Notes: generated by a model from the sequence alone, not told the origin. Shown: positions 18,782 to 28,685, counted from the stretch's first letter. The stretch: DNA of 46,679 bases from Microcystis aeruginosa Ma_MB_S_20031200_S102 (GCA_007095845.1 SFBI01000019.1:1-46679), one strand, 5' to 3'. Translations and numbers: made by a program.

Positions 18782-20461
18782 TTACTTGTCTGTCATTTTG
18801 TCTAATTTTTCCTGAATCAATAAAGCAAGAGAAGAACGCAGAAAAAATAAACCAAATAACCCAGCTATACTGAAGGGAATAATAGCTAGTTTGCTATAGT
18901 TAGTGTCTAATAAAAATATGGCTGCGATAATGCTAAATCCCAATAAACAGACATTAATTAATACTTTAACTCCCAGATAAATTCTTTTCAGAATTCGTTC
19001 ATTTTCCCGTGACTTAACTTGAAAAACTAGACTTCCTTGCTCAATCTTTTCCTCTAATTGACGGAGCATTCTCTCGTTTTTATTACCTTTTTGCCATTGT
19101 TGTTTAAGAAAAGTGCGCGCTTGATTAGCTAGGGTAAGCATTGTGTTGGTGGTTCCTCCTGATACTGCTAGACTTTTCACAAAAGGTTGACTAGCTGCTA
19201 ATAAATTATACTGGGGATCTAAAGAGCGGGCAATGCCATCCAAAGTGGTGACAGATTTAATAATAAAAGTCATTTGGGGAGGTAAGCGAAAAGGTTGCTG
19301 TTTAAACATTAAATACACTTGATCGCTAATTTGTTCAAAGGCCTTCACATCCACCGGTTTATCGCGAAATTCATCCAAAATAAATTGCAGGATATTTCGC
19401 ACAGGTTGCAGCTCTATAACCGGTTCAATTAACCCCATATACACCAAAGTTTTTAACACTGTTTCCGTATCCTTTCTCAAGACAGCAAAAAAGGTTTCAA
19501 TCATTTGATCTTTAGCGACGGATTTTACCTCAAACATCGTGCCAAAATCGTAGAAAATTAACTCCCCTTCCTGACTAACTGCCATATTACCAGGATGAGG
19601 GTCTGATTGAAAAAAACCATCCTGTAATAGTTGTTTAAGATAGGAACAGATACCCAGTTGAATAATTCCGTCGACGTTAATTCCATTAGCTAATAAAGTT
19701 TCTCGATCATCGACTTTAATCCCCGGCACATACTCCAAAGTTAACACCTTGCGGGTGGTATATTGCCAGTAAACTAAAGGAACTTTTACCTGAGGATAAT
19801 TTCTAAAATTTTCCCGAAAACGATCGGCATTTTTGCCCTCATGGATATAATCGATTTCCTGAAAAAGTAGTTCAAAGAATTCTTGATAGATAGCTTCTAA
19901 ATTATATTTTTTCACCGCAGGGAAAATATTTAACCAACGGGTGAAACGATGCAACACTTCAAAATCGAGATTAAATAGTCCTTCTAGATTCGGTCTTTGT
20001 ACCTTAATAACGACTTCTTCCCCACTCAATAACCGCGCTCGATGCACTTGTCCTAAACTAGCACAAGCAAGGGGAGAAACCGTAAAACTCTCAAACAAAT
20101 TATCTAGAGTTTGCCCTAATTCTGTTTCAATAACTCGAATAGCTTCTTGACTATTAAATTCGGGAACTCGATCCTGTAATTGGGTTAATTGTTCGATATA
20201 TTCGAGCGGAATTAAATCTGCTCGCGTCGATAAAGACTGCCCAATTTTAATAAAAGTTGGTCCTAAATTAATTAGGCGATTGACTAACCATTGCGCTCTC
20301 CTTTGCCGTTTTTTGCCCCTATTAGCCGCCGTTAAACGATCCCAGAGCAAAAAAGTCAAAAACTGCGTTGTAAAGCTAAATATCTCCAATTGACGAACTA
20401 TCGGCGATCGTAAGCTTTGCTGCCAATGTAAAGATTTCGAGGAATCAAAGGGAATAAACAT
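18782..20461 (-). CDS. UbiB/AarF (ABC1) atypical kinase family protein
   Basis: This 559-residue member of the ABC1/UbiB family carries the family hallmarks in order: the KxGQ motif (FIKIGQSLSTRADLIP), the Ala-rich loop ASLGQVHRA, the VVIKVQRP lysine strand, QEIDYIHEGKNADRF, the catalytic SDPHPGNM and the metal-binding IFYDFGTM. Two hydrophobic helices close the protein (about 500-545), consistent with membrane association. Family knowledge: plastid and cyanobacterial members support prenylquinone and tocopherol metabolism and membrane homeostasis. The exact role of this paralogue is not evident. Confidence 0.92.
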   Translation of the reverse strand: MFIPFDSSKSLHWQQSLRSPIVRQLEIFSFTTQFLTFLLWDRLTAANRGKKRQRRAQWLVNRLINLGPTFIKIGQSLSTRADLIPLEYIEQLTQLQDRVPEFNSQEAIRVIETELGQTLDNLFESFTVSPLACASLGQVHRARLLSGEEVVIKVQRPNLEGLFNLDFEVLHRFTRWLNIFPAVKKYNLEAIYQEFFELLFQEIDYIHEGKNADRFRENFRNYPQVKVPLVYWQYTTRKVLTLEYVPGIKVDDRETLLANGINVDGIIQLGICSYLKQLLQDGFFQSDPHPGNMAVSQEGELIFYDFGTMFEVKSVAKDQMIETFFAVLRKDTETVLKTLVYMGLIEPVIELQPVRNILQFILDEFRDKPVDVKAFEQISDQVYLMFKQQPFRLPPQMTFIIKSVTTLDGIARSLDPQYNLLAASQPFVKSLAVSGGTTNTMLTLANQARTFLKQQWQKGNKNERMLRQLEEKIEQGSLVFQVKSRENERILKRIYLGVKVLINVCLLGFSIIAAIFLLDTNYSKLAIIPFSIAGLFGLFFLRSSLALLIQEKLDKMTDK

Positions 20462-21037
20462 CAGTTATCGATTCAACGAATCGCACTTTTATCATCTAAA
20501 ACAAACATTTTACACCTGACGTGCTTAGACAAGATTAGGGGATACTTCAAGCTAGGCAGATAAACACCGCAACGGGGACATTTATCCATCGAGCGCTCAA
20601 TTTCCTGAAAATGAGGGTTTAAGCATGGTATGTAGCATTAAGGACGGGAATTTCCCCTAAATAGGGTTTGCTGAATAAATCTAAAAACCTTGTTGGGTAA
20701 GATTTTTAGACTTTTTTTTCCTCAAAAAGCGCCAACCCTTGGAGTGATCGGGGGGAAAATTCAGGTACTTTTTACCCAAATTTTAGGTAATTGACCCTCT
20801 CAAAATCGGTAAAACCCTACATCCTACAACCCTACACCCACGAAAAACTCTTTCAGCAGACCCTAAATAATCATGATTTTCTCACCACCTCCCCTCGATC
20901 GTTGTGCGTGAGAAAACGGATAATTAACTTAGTGATTAGACAAAAGGGGGTTAGGTATGGGGTTTTTTCCTTTGTCCCCGAAATACCTCCCCATCCTAAC
21001 AGTCCATAATCCCTATATGTAAGGAGAATAATTAACG
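20462..21037. other. Intergenic with a full MITE copy upstream of dapB
   Basis: There is no gene. A 204-bp MITE occupies 20662-20865. The divergent promoters for the UbiB-type gene and dapB must be here. AAGGAGAA lies 9 bases before the dapB ATG as its ribosome binding site. Confidence 0.6.
20662..20865. repeat. MITE-like element, TAGGGTTTGCTGA ends, copy 2
   Basis: The ends TAGGGTTTGCTGA (20662-20674) and TCAGCAGACCCTA (20853-20865) are inverted and match at 12 of 13 bases. The same ends bound 6117-6332, but the interiors differ, so the ends rather than the core define the family. It is non-coding. Confidence 0.75.
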
Positions 21038-21868
21038 ATGACCGAAAATAGAAACCCGATTCCTGTAGTTGTCAACGGTGCAGCCGGCAAAATGGGACGG
21101 GAAGTCATTAAAGCCGTTGCTCGTGCCGACGATATGATCTTAGTGGGGGCAGTGGATCGAAATCCAGCTTTTCGAGGTCAAGATGTGGGGGAAGTTGCCG
21201 GTTGTGAACCCCTAGAAGTGCCGATTCTTGACGATTTGCAGAGTGTTTTAGTCTTGGCAACCCAAGAAAAAGTGCAAGGGGTGATGGTGGATTTTACCCA
21301 TCCCGACGGTGTTTATGACAATACCCGCAGCGCGATCGCCTACGGAGTGCGTCCCGTGGTAGGAACTACGGGATTATCGGCGGCACAACTGCAAGATTTA
21401 GCCGAATTTGCTGAAAAAGCCAGCACTGGCTGTTTAGTTATCCCTAATTTTTCCATTGGCATGGTTTTACTACAACAGGCTGCCATGCAAGCATCCCGCT
21501 ACTTTGATCATGTAGAAATTATCGAACTGCATCACAATCAAAAAGCAGACGCACCCAGTGGCACTGCCATCAAAACCGCCGAATTACTGGCAGAATCAGG
21601 CAAAACCTTTAATCCTGCCCAAGTTTCCGAAAAAGAAACCCTCCCCAGTGCTAGAGGCGGTTTAACTGCTGAGAACATCCGTATTCATAGCGTGCGTTTA
21701 CCCGGTTTAATTGCCCACCAAGAAGTCATTTTCGGTTCCCCCGGGGAAATCTATACCCTTCGTCATGATACCAGCGATCGCTCATGTTATATGCCGGGGG
21801 TTCTCCTCTCTATCCGCAAAGTTACTCAACTGCAATCCCTCGTTTACGGTTTAGAAAAAATCCTCTAA
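21038..21868 (+). CDS. dapB: DapB, 4-hydroxy-tetrahydrodipicolinate reductase
   Basis: This 276-residue enzyme reduces the product of DapA with NAD(P)H in the diaminopimelate route to lysine and peptidoglycan. The Rossmann start [17 protein letters not shown] is at residues 9-25. VDFTHPDGV and VGTTGL form the nucleotide-side motifs. The catalytic motif [13 protein letters not shown] and the late [13 protein letters not shown] are present. A ribosome binding site precedes the ATG, and the length is normal. Confidence 0.96.
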   Translation: MTENRNPIPVVVNGAAGKMGREVIKAVARADDMILVGAVDRNPAFRGQDVGEVAGCEPLEVPILDDLQSVLVLATQEKVQGVMVDFTHPDGVYDNTRSAIAYGVRPVVGTTGLSAAQLQDLAEFAEKASTGCLVIPNFSIGMVLLQQAAMQASRYFDHVEIIELHHNQKADAPSGTAIKTAELLAESGKTFNPAQVSEKETLPSARGGLTAENIRIHSVRLPGLIAHQEVIFGSPGEIYTLRHDTSDRSCYMPGVLLSIRKVTQLQSLVYGLEKIL

Positions 21869-21879
21869 ATCTAGATACA

Positions 21880-22141
21880 CCACAGGAAGGAGAAAAAAAG
21901 GGCAAAGAGGAAAAATCTCGACAAATTGCCCTGAAAATCCGATCCGCTGCCTTTTCTATTCCCGAAATCGCCCGATTTACCGATTTATCTCCCGACGCAA
22001 TCGAGGAACCACAATCGAGAGACGATTAAAAATATCCCTCGGAGTGACATTATGAGAGAATCCGTCATCTATCCAGATATTTTAGAGGAGGGCAGAGAGG
22101 AAATAGCATTAACCGCTAAATTAAACTCTATTCCCCATTGA
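21880..22141 (+). pseudogene. Remnants of an Rpn-type nuclease/transposase C-terminus
   Basis: Two pieces are visible. The first, to TAA 22027-22029, reads EGEKKGKEEKSRQIALKIR and then FSIPEIARFTDLSPDAIE. That combination is typical of the C-termini of Rpn (PDDEXK recombination-promoting) proteins, where charged repeats are followed by a helix-turn-helix-like IPEIAxxTxLS. The second (22052-22141) starts MRESVIYPDILEEGREE, which matches the segment just before the charged repeats, and ends after 29 codons. Order and frame are scrambled, so this is debris of one or two copies. The nuclease domain is missing. Confidence 0.45.
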
Positions 22142-22332
22142 TCAGCCTGAGAATTAAGTCAGAAGTTTTGAATGATAGCTTCATCAAGCAAAACAGCGAC
22201 TAAAACATGATATTTCAGTTACATTTAACTTACTATTATCATGATGCTGAACTCTTTTGCAGGAATTCTCAAGACAATCTTAAAAAGACTATCCTAATTC
22301 ATAATTCCTACTTCCCCAACCTCCAACTTGCA

Positions 22333-23460
22333 ATGTATCTCGAACACCTGCACCTTCACAGTTTTAGAAATTATGCCGAACAGTTGCTAAAATTCGAGTC
22401 CAAAAAAACAATATTATTGGGCAATAATGCTCAGGGAAAATCTAATTTACTAGAAGCGATCGAACTTTTAGCCACTCTCAAGAGCCATCGAGTCAGCAAG
22501 GATCGGGATCTGGTGCTAGAATCGGACTCAGAGGCGCGAATTTTTGCTAGGGTTAATCGTCTTTATGGTGCATCAGAATTAAGTTTAATTCTCCGTTCTT
22601 CTGGTCGTCGCACCGTGATCCGAGATCGTCAACCCCTGCGCCGTCATCTCGATTTTTTGGGCGTGATTAATGCGGTACAATTTTCTAGTCTCGATCTGGA
22701 TTTAGTGCGCGGTGGTCCAGAAGCTCGCCGAGATTGGTTAGATACTTTATTAATTCAATTAGAACCCCTATACGTTCATATTTTACAGCAATATAATCAG
22801 GTTTTACGACAAAGAAATGCTCTTTTAAAAGAGATTCGTAAACAGGAATTAGAGGGAAAAGTTTACGCAGATTTATCCCAACTAAAACTCTGGGATTTAC
22901 AACTAGCAGAAACAGGTTCAAGAGTAACAAGAAGAAGGGCGCGAGTCCTGCAAAGATTAATTCCTTTAGCCCAAAAATGGCACGAAAGTATTAGCGGAAA
23001 AACCGAATTTTTAGAACTACAATATATCCCTAATGTGCCTTGGGTAGAAGATGATGTCAATGGGGTACAAAGGGCTTTTTTAGATAAGATTGAAACCCGT
23101 CGTCTGGCAGAGAAACAACTAGGGACATCGGTAGTCGGCCCGCACCGGGATGAAGTGGATTTTTTAATTAACCAAAACCCCGCTAAATCCTATGGTTCCC
23201 AAGGACAACAAAGAACCTTAGTTTTAGCCTTAAAATTAGCGGAATTAGAGTTACTAGAGGAGATTATCGGGGAACCTCCCCTACTACTCCTCGATGATGT
23301 TTTAGCCGAATTAGATATCGAACGACAAAATCAATTATTAGATGCGATCGAAGACCGTTTTCAAACCTTAATTACCACCACTCATCTCAGTTCTTTTGAG
23401 TCTCGCTGGTTGCAATCTTCCCAGATATTTTCTGTCAAAAAGGGACATATTTTTTATTAG
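22333..23460 (+). CDS. recF: RecF, DNA gap-repair ATPase
   Basis: RecF binds gapped DNA and helps RecO/RecR load RecA. From the ATG at 22333 the 375-residue protein begins MYLEHLHLHSFRNY, the family's standard start. The frame is open 42 codons further upstream, but that extension has no RecF character. Walker A GNNAQGKSN is at residues 30-38. The ABC signature-like SYGSQGQQRTLVLALKLAE and Walker B LLLLDDVLAELD are near the C-terminus. A perfect hairpin lies 50 bases downstream. Confidence 0.95.
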   Translation: MYLEHLHLHSFRNYAEQLLKFESKKTILLGNNAQGKSNLLEAIELLATLKSHRVSKDRDLVLESDSEARIFARVNRLYGASELSLILRSSGRRTVIRDRQPLRRHLDFLGVINAVQFSSLDLDLVRGGPEARRDWLDTLLIQLEPLYVHILQQYNQVLRQRNALLKEIRKQELEGKVYADLSQLKLWDLQLAETGSRVTRRRARVLQRLIPLAQKWHESISGKTEFLELQYIPNVPWVEDDVNGVQRAFLDKIETRRLAEKQLGTSVVGPHRDEVDFLINQNPAKSYGSQGQQRTLVLALKLAELELLEEIIGEPPLLLLDDVLAELDIERQNQLLDAIEDRFQTLITTTHLSSFESRWLQSSQIFSVKKGHIFY

Positions 23461-23510
23461 TCTATAGCCTCTCTTTGTTTGTCTCTTTGCCTGTATATAC
23501 CCATAATTCT

Positions 23511-23533
23511 ATCCCCCCTTAATAAGGGGGGTA
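23511..23533. terminator. Hairpin between recF and rpiA
   Basis: ATCCCCCCTT and AAGGGGGGTAT form a near-perfect stem around AAT. On the plus strand only a short delayed T run (GTTTTT at 23541-23546) follows. It may terminate recF or be a dispersed palindromic repeat. Confidence 0.55.
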
Positions 23534-23565
23534 TCTGACAGTTTTTAACACCTAACTATTTAATA

Positions 23566-23586
23566 AAACAGGCTGTAGGCCTGTTT
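23566..23586 (-). terminator. Probable rpiA terminator hairpin
   Basis: An 8-bp perfect stem, AAACAGGC / GCCTGTTT with a 5-base loop, lies 27 bases beyond the rpiA stop. Read on the minus strand it is followed by TATTAAATAG, so the T run is weak. Confidence 0.55.
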
Positions 23587-23612
23587 CACTATTAGATTAA
23601 GAATAATTAAGC

Positions 23613-24323
23613 CTACTTAATCTTGCGCACTACTGGCTTACCATCGATAATTTCACCGACGAGAATCAGATCAGCAACCCCGACAAATAAACCATTTTCT
23701 AAAACCCCCGGCATATTATTAATAGTTCTTTCCAAATCAGCCGGATCATCGATACTATCAAATTTAACATCGATAACTAAATTGCCTTGATCTGTCACCA
23801 CGGGGCCGGCTTTTTTCACTCCCATGCGCAGGGAAGGTTTACCACCGAGGGCCTCTAATTTCCGCATCACCGGAGTCATGGCCATGGGTAACACTTCCAC
23901 CGGCAAAAGAAAAGTCGATCCCAACTTATCCACCAGTTTATTGCCATCCACTACCACGACAAAAATATCGGCGAGACTATCGACAATTTTCTCCTGAGTA
24001 TGGGCAGCACCGCCACCTTTAATCAGGTTTTTCTGCGGATCCACCTCATCGGCCCCATCGATAGCGATATCCATCTTTGCGATAACATCGAGGGTAGTGA
24101 GGGGAATTCCGTACTTCCTCGCCAAAACTTGCGCTTGAAAAGAAGTAGGAACCCCGACAATATTGCTGATTTCCCCGCTTTGCAGTCTAGCACCCAGATA
24201 TTCGATCGCATATGCCGTCGTTGAACCAGTTCCCAATCCCACAACCGAATTGGATTGAACTAGATTAGCGGCGGCCTTACCGACCTCCTGTTTCATAAGA
24301 ATGACCGGATCGATTGCTGTCAT
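23613..24323 (-). CDS. rpiA: RpiA, ribose-5-phosphate isomerase A
   Basis: RpiA interconverts ribulose-5-phosphate and ribose-5-phosphate in the Calvin and pentose phosphate cycles. Motifs in order are [17 protein letters not shown], the active-site [19 protein letters not shown] (acidic pair and Lys), and [16 protein letters not shown] start at the ATG 24321-24323 (MTAIDPV). The frame also opens at GTG 24332, three codons earlier, which is less likely. The length of 236 residues is normal. Confidence 0.95.
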   Translation of the reverse strand: MTAIDPVILMKQEVGKAAANLVQSNSVVGLGTGSTTAYAIEYLGARLQSGEISNIVGVPTSFQAQVLARKYGIPLTTLDVIAKMDIAIDGADEVDPQKNLIKGGGAAHTQEKIVDSLADIFVVVVDGNKLVDKLGSTFLLPVEVLPMAMTPVMRKLEALGGKPSLRMGVKKAGPVVTDQGNLVIDVKFDSIDDPADLERTINNMPGVLENGLFVGVADLILVGEIIDGKPVVRKIK

Positions 24324-24395
24324 GATGCACACTCCTAAAAGCGATGTTTTGAACCTCTTAGTTATCGGCTATCCCTTGCCCTCTTGTCAATGGAA

Positions 24396-24923
24396 TTAGG
24401 GATTAGTGGCCTGAGCTGCTAACATTTCCTTGAGTTTAGCCAATTCATTGGCCCAACGGGGATCTGGCTGTAAAGCGTCACCATCACCGGTAACTTTCGG
24501 GGTACTGCTGCCACCCCGTTCAGCTTTGCGTTTTTTGCCGCCGCCACCACCACTACTGGATTTGCGCGGTGCTGCCGTCGTCGGTTTCGGAGTCGGTCTT
24601 TCGACTTTTTCCGGGGTTTCTACGCTGGCCTCCGGTCCTTCTGCTTCTTCTCCTTCTTCTTTACCTCCCTTGCTGCGGGGGAGAGCTTTCTCGATTTTGA
24701 TCGGGTTTTCCATGAAGGATTGACCGTTGTATTTTTCGATAAACTGGTCAGCTAGTTCATCGCTAGGGACGGTAACGAAGGCAAAACCGCGACATTTGCC
24801 AGTTTTGCGGTCTTTGATGACTTTAGTGGTGATCGTATCCCCTTCATCGGCAAAAAGCGCCTGTAATTTTTCGCGCTCGACGGATTCTTTGGGCAAATTA
24901 CCAACGTATAGACGAACGGACAT
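24396..24923 (-). CDS. RRM-type RNA-binding protein with long Gly/Ser tail
   Basis: Cyanobacterial RRM proteins bind RNA and are often induced by cold or help target thylakoid mRNAs. The single RRM has RNP2 LYVGNL at residues 5-10 and RNP1 KCRGFAFV at 43-50. The tail of about 90 residues is acidic (KGGKEEGEEAEGPEA), then Gly/Ser/Lys-rich (SSSGGGGGKKRK), then ends in DPRWANELAKLKEML, a helical motif. The start is the ATG 24921-24923, set by GGAGGA 7 bases upstream. An in-frame upstream ATG at 24938 lacks such a site. The tail is longer than in the shortest cyanobacterial RRM proteins. Confidence 0.93.
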   Translation of the reverse strand: MSVRLYVGNLPKESVEREKLQALFADEGDTITTKVIKDRKTGKCRGFAFVTVPSDELADQFIEKYNGQSFMENPIKIEKALPRSKGGKEEGEEAEGPEASVETPEKVERPTPKPTTAAPRKSSSGGGGGKKRKAERGGSSTPKVTGDGDALQPDPRWANELAKLKEMLAAQATNP

Positions 24924-24938
24924 GATGGATTCCTCCAA

Positions 24939-25488
24939 GTATAGGGTGATGTAAAAACTTGTGCGACATTCCGTGCCTGTATGCTGATTTTTTTAAGGCA
25001 AACAGAGCTAAGGAAGATGTTTCCCAGCGATAAGCTTGTAGTTTCTGCACGATAGCGGCTGTGGCCGTCAATTTTGACTATCCTTAACGATTTCAACGAG
25101 AGGGACGGAATCTAGGGGTTACGTTTTTAGCTTTTAACAGGCCTAACCATTCAACCTACCCGATTTATGTCGCTCTTTTCGATTATTACAGAATGTTTAC
25201 ACAATTTGTCAAATATTTTCTCTCGCCCTGGGCTGCCTAAGTATAACTACTTAAGTATTTGTTCACAGTAAGCAAAATTTTCTGAAAACTCTTGCTAAAT
25301 GTATCATTATATGCTTCTTTCCTTTCGGCGGCGGGGTATCCTAGCTAACGGGAGGGAAAAAGCAAAACCCTCTTTACAGATACATTGACACTTTGTCAAG
25401 TATTTGTTACATTAGTTAAAGAAAAGAGGTGATACCAATCACCCATCTCGCTTGTGATCAACCACTGTCTTCATTGAGGAGGAACACC
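24939..25488. other. Divergent intergenic region between RRM gene and nblA
   Basis: About 550 bases without a gene. It contains the nblA promoter near 25385-25413 and must contain the leader of the leftward RRM gene, whose 5' untranslated region appears long, as is usual for cold-responsive rbp genes. TTAAGTATTTGTTCACAG near 25249-25268 resembles the TCAAGTATTTGTTACA of the nblA promoter and could be a related regulatory repeat. Confidence 0.5.
25385..25413 (+). promoter_or_regulatory. nblA promoter with palindrome on the -35 box
   Basis: TTGACA (25385-25390) and TACATT (25408-25413) are separated by 17 bases, a good sigma-70-type spacing. The -35 box is half of a perfect palindrome, TTGACA-CTT-TGTCAA (25385-25399), a plausible operator. 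The promoter lies about 75 bases before the nblA ATG. The regulator cannot be named from sequence. Confidence 0.65.
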
Positions 25489-25689
25489 ATGTCTCAACCG
25501 ATCGAACTTTCCTTAGAACAACAGTTCAACATTCGTTCTTTTCAGACTCAGGTAGAAAAAATGAGTCAGGAGCAAGCGCAGGACTTCCTGATCAAGCTCT
25601 ACGAACAAATGATGGTCAGGGAAAATATGTACAAAGCTTTTCTCAAACACCAGTGGGGTCTAGATTCTAATCCCTGGGCCTCCCAGTAA
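25489..25689 (+). CDS. nblA: NblA, phycobilisome degradation adaptor
   Basis: NblA is a small protein induced by nitrogen or sulfur starvation that targets phycobilisomes to Clp-type proteolysis. The 66-residue sequence begins MSQPIELSLEQQFNIRSFQT, continues EQAQDFLIKLYEQMMVRENM and ends FLKHQWGL, all NblA hallmarks. The start ATG at 25489 follows GAGGAGG (25476-25482) at good spacing. The longer open frame from 25429 is leader. A universal stress protein gene follows 133 bases downstream. Confidence 0.96.
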   Translation: MSQPIELSLEQQFNIRSFQTQVEKMSQEQAQDFLIKLYEQMMVRENMYKAFLKHQWGLDSNPWASQ

Positions 25690-25822
25690 CTCATTTCACC
25701 CCTGCGGGCGACCTCTTTCTCCAGCTGGGTTTCTCCGGAAACGAGCTAGGGATGCGGGGCGCATTTCTTCACCTTTTTAGCTATTCTTAGGGAAGAATAA
25801 CCGAATTGCTAGGGGTTAATTT

Positions 25823-26704
25823 ATGTTCGAGCGCGCTTTGATCTGTACAGATCTTTTCGATGGTCTCCATCGTTTTGTCCATTGTGTGCCACACTTAGCC
25901 CTGAGCGGCTTAAAACAAGTTATCTTCCTCCACAGTATTCCGGTTTGGGAACAACCCACCCTAGCTGCCGTAGATCAAGCAAAAATTGATGCGGCTAAAG
26001 AAAAATTATCTCCAGCTTTAGCAAATATTCCCGACGGTATGACAGTTATTGTCGAAATCTCTAACCGTCGTCCCGTGGATGCCGTGCGGGAAATCCTCGC
26101 TAATCACTCTATCGACGTGATTTTGATGGGAAATCCCATGCGCGGTGCTGTCCAAGAAAAATTATTCGGTAGTACCAGTTTAGCGATCGCAGGTATTACC
26201 GATATTCCGCTGCTGATTTTCCGACCGCAATTATTATCAGTTTATACTCGCGATGAATTGGCCCTGCGCTGTCAGCATCTCTGGAAACATTTATTAATTC
26301 CCTACGATGGCAGTTCCGACGCGATTTATCTAATTGAACAGATAGAAAAATACGCTCAAACCCGCGCCCCTGGCTCTTTTGAGCAATGTCTTCTCCTCCG
26401 GGTAGTGGAAAACATCAGTCGCGATCCCAGTGTGACTGAATACCGTTTAAATGATGCCCGTCAACAATTAGAATCGGTGCAAGCGCGACTAGAAAAACTC
26501 GGTTTGCAAGTACAGAGCGAAGTGCGATCAGGAACACCTGTATTAGAAGTTTTGACGGCAGCAGAAGAAAATGATATCAGTGCGATCGCAGTAGCCACCT
26601 GCCATCGTTCTAATATGTTGGAATGGTTAGCAGTGCGTCGGATTAATGAAGATATTCTTCATCAACTGTGGTTCCCCTTATTATTTTTCTCCCCCAAGGG
26701 ATAA
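25823..26704 (+). CDS. Tandem universal stress protein (two Usp domains)
   Basis: This 293-residue protein has two UspA domains. Domain 1 covers about residues 1-135 and has the nucleotide-binding pattern at 100-118 (ILMGNPMRGAVQEKLFGSTS). Domain 2 covers about 155-290 and starts KHLLIPYDGSSDAIYLIEQ. Its corresponding segment (VATCHRSNMLEWLAVRRIN) lacks the Gly-rich loop, so probably only domain 1 can bind ATP. Such proteins support survival in stasis. The position after nblA fits a stress context, but cotranscription is not shown. Confidence 0.88.
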   Translation: MFERALICTDLFDGLHRFVHCVPHLALSGLKQVIFLHSIPVWEQPTLAAVDQAKIDAAKEKLSPALANIPDGMTVIVEISNRRPVDAVREILANHSIDVILMGNPMRGAVQEKLFGSTSLAIAGITDIPLLIFRPQLLSVYTRDELALRCQHLWKHLLIPYDGSSDAIYLIEQIEKYAQTRAPGSFEQCLLLRVVENISRDPSVTEYRLNDARQQLESVQARLEKLGLQVQSEVRSGTPVLEVLTAAEENDISAIAVATCHRSNMLEWLAVRRINEDILHQLWFPLLFFSPKG

Positions 26705-26839
26705 GCTAGAAAAAAGGCTCTCTTGGTTTAGCTGGGTTGGATAAACCACAGAGACACAAAGAACACAGAGAGGAAGACAGATTTGATCGCTAAAATCTAT
26801 CACAAAAAAGACAAGAGATCCGCAAAAATTTGGGAGAAA

Positions 26840-27235
26840 TTAACTTAACTGCTCGATTAATCCGATAACTTTAGCCTTAATTTCATCGCGAACTCGGCGA
26901 AAAGTTTCGATAGGTTGACCATCGGGATCATCAATTAACCAATCCTCGAAAATTTCCTGTAAAACCCATCCTTCCGGCAGATTGACACCGCAACCACATA
27001 GGGAGATAACGGCATCGTAATCTTCGGGATTAAAATCCCTAATTGATTTAGAAGTTTGGTCAGTAATATTGATACCAATTTCCCCCATAACTTCGATTGC
27101 TCTGGGGTGAACTTTGGCCGCTTCTAATCCGGAACTGGTGACAGCAATTTTGCCCGCACCTAAAGTTTTAGCAAAACCTTCGGCGATTTGGGAACGACAG
27201 GAATTTTTTCTACAGGCAAACATGACTTTTTTCAT
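26840..27235 (-). CDS. arsC: ArsC arsenate reductase, LMW-phosphatase type
   Basis: This 131-residue enzyme reduces arsenate to arsenite. The phosphatase loop FACRKNSCRSQ carries Cys8, and the LCGCG motif provides Cys80 and Cys82. This is the three-cysteine layout of Synechocystis ArsC, which uses glutathione and glutaredoxin. The length also equals that enzyme. It is the last gene of the leftward arsR-aquaporin-arsH-arsC cluster, 23 bases after arsH. Confidence 0.95.
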   Translation of the reverse strand: MKKVMFACRKNSCRSQIAEGFAKTLGAGKIAVTSSGLEAAKVHPRAIEVMGEIGINITDQTSKSIRDFNPEDYDAVISLCGCGVNLPEGWVLQEIFEDWLIDDPDGQPIETFRRVRDEIKAKVIGLIEQLS

Positions 27236-27258
27236 GATTTTAACTCCTAGGAATTGAT

Positions 27259-27906
27259 TTAATTAATAGCTTTATGGGCAATTGTGGCTATTTCTTGGGC
27301 GGCTTTTTCCTTCCTTTCACTATAGCGATCGGTCAGATAATCTACCTGATCTCGCAGGAGAATGGTAAACTTATAAAGTTCCTCCATTACATCAATAACT
27401 CGATCTCGATAGGGGGAATCTTTCATCGTGCCATCCTCATTAAACTCCTGATAAGCTTTAGCCACCGAAGATTGATTAGGAATAGTAAACATTCGCATCC
27501 AACGACCAAGAATTCGCAGGGTATTAACCGCGTTAAAAGATTGGGAACCTCCGCTTACTTGCATGACTGCTAAGGTGCGGCCTTGAGTTGGCCGAATCGC
27601 ACCAATACTTAAGGGAATCCAATCAATTTGGTTTTTGATAATGCCGCTAATATTGCCGTGTAGTTCAGGAGATGACCAGACTTGACCCTCAGACCATTGA
27701 CTTAATTCTCGTAATTCCTGTACTTTGGCATGAGTATCGGGAACACTGCCATAAATCGGCAATTCACGAGGATCAAAAAAGCGCACTTCTGCCCCATATT
27801 CAGTGATAATTCTGGCCGCTTCTTCTGCTAATAAACGACTGTAGGAACGTGGCCGTAAAGAACCATACAGAAAAAGAATTCTTGGTTTGTGAGTCGATTG
27901 GATCAT
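27259..27906 (-). CDS. arsH: ArsH, NADPH-dependent FMN flavoprotein
   Basis: This flavodoxin-like reductase of the arsenic cluster is 215 residues from the ATG at 27906, with the start [20 protein letters not shown]. The FMN-phosphate loop is [30 protein letters not shown] and [13 protein letters not shown] are family motifs. ArsH proteins reduce quinones or metals, and some oxidise trivalent organoarsenicals. A longer frame from 27948 overlaps the aquaporin gene's end and is less likely. The gap to the aquaporin stop is 19 bases. Confidence 0.93.
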   Translation of the reverse strand: MIQSTHKPRILFLYGSLRPRSYSRLLAEEAARIITEYGAEVRFFDPRELPIYGSVPDTHAKVQELRELSQWSEGQVWSSPELHGNISGIIKNQIDWIPLSIGAIRPTQGRTLAVMQVSGGSQSFNAVNTLRILGRWMRMFTIPNQSSVAKAYQEFNEDGTMKDSPYRDRVIDVMEELYKFTILLRDQVDYLTDRYSERKEKAAQEIATIAHKAIN

Positions 27907-27925
27907 GATTACCAATAAGCAGAAT

Positions 27926-28657
27926 TTATTTAAAGTCTCGGAAACCATCGGATAGTAAACCGTAAATAATTACAGCTAATTGAGCGCCTAAAATCGGTGC
28001 TATCCAGTAAACCCAATGGTGTTGCCAAATTGCTGCCACGAAAGCAGGCCCCAGAGAACGCGCTGGATTCATACTGGCACCGGTAATCGGCCCCATAAAA
28101 GTTGCTTCTAGAGCTACAGTTAAACCGATAGCGATGCCAGCAAAACCAATAGGTGCGCGACGGTCTAAACCAGAGCCTAAAATAACCAGCATGAGAATAA
28201 AGGTGATAATGGTTTCAATACAGAAAGCTTGTCCCCAATTTCCCTGTAAAGGCAGAGTTGCGCCCAAATTTCCCACTCGACCCAGACAAAGCACAAGGGT
28301 AGCAGAGGCGAGAATCGCACCGAGACACTGGGCGATAATATAGGGAATTACCCACGATTTTGGGAAAAAGCCACTTGTCCAAAAGGCCAGGGTCACGGCG
28401 GGGTTAAAATGAGCCTTACTGATATGACCAAGAGCATAAATCAGGGCCGCTACCACCCCACCGAAAACCATACTGATACCGAGATGGGTAATTGCACCAT
28501 CGCTGATTTGATTGACCATTATCGCCCCTGTTCCTGCGAAAATCAGGATGAAAGTCCCCAAACATTCCGCTAGACATTCCCGCACACCTGACCGTTTTAA
28601 GAGACGAAAAGATGAGCGAGTTTGACTTAAAAGCGCGATCGAGAAGGGTTTCGGCAT
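27926..28657 (-). CDS. Aquaglyceroporin-like channel (AqpS-type) of ars cluster
   Basis: This major intrinsic protein has about 243 residues and six membrane helices. The two channel motifs are NPAVT (about residue 93) and NPARS (about residue 203), with the pore-lining [13 protein letters not shown]. In Sinorhizobium a similar channel, AqpS, replaces an arsenite pump: ArsC makes arsenite and it leaks out through AqpS. The same gene set here suggests the same route. There is no ArsB or Acr3 in the window. Two starts are possible, ATG 28657 and the ORF start 28666. It is preceded by a good ArsR-type operator. Confidence 0.9.
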   Translation of the reverse strand: MPKPFSIALLSQTRSSFRLLKRSGVRECLAECLGTFILIFAGTGAIMVNQISDGAITHLGISMVFGGVVAALIYALGHISKAHFNPAVTLAFWTSGFFPKSWVIPYIIAQCLGAILASATLVLCLGRVGNLGATLPLQGNWGQAFCIETIITFILMLVILGSGLDRRAPIGFAGIAIGLTVALEATFMGPITGASMNPARSLGPAFVAAIWQHHWVYWIAPILGAQLAVIIYGLLSDGFRDFK

Positions 28658-28685
28658 AACAGACAATCGATCGAATAACCCGATA

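Noticed and set aside
22207-22332. N-terminal extension of RecF
   Set aside because: The 42 extra residues do not resemble RecF, which begins at MYLEHLHLHSF, and no ribosome binding site supports the earlier start.
24430-24723. 97-codon ORF antisense to the RRM protein tail
   Set aside because: It mirrors the Gly/Ser/Lys-rich tail composition and has no start context.
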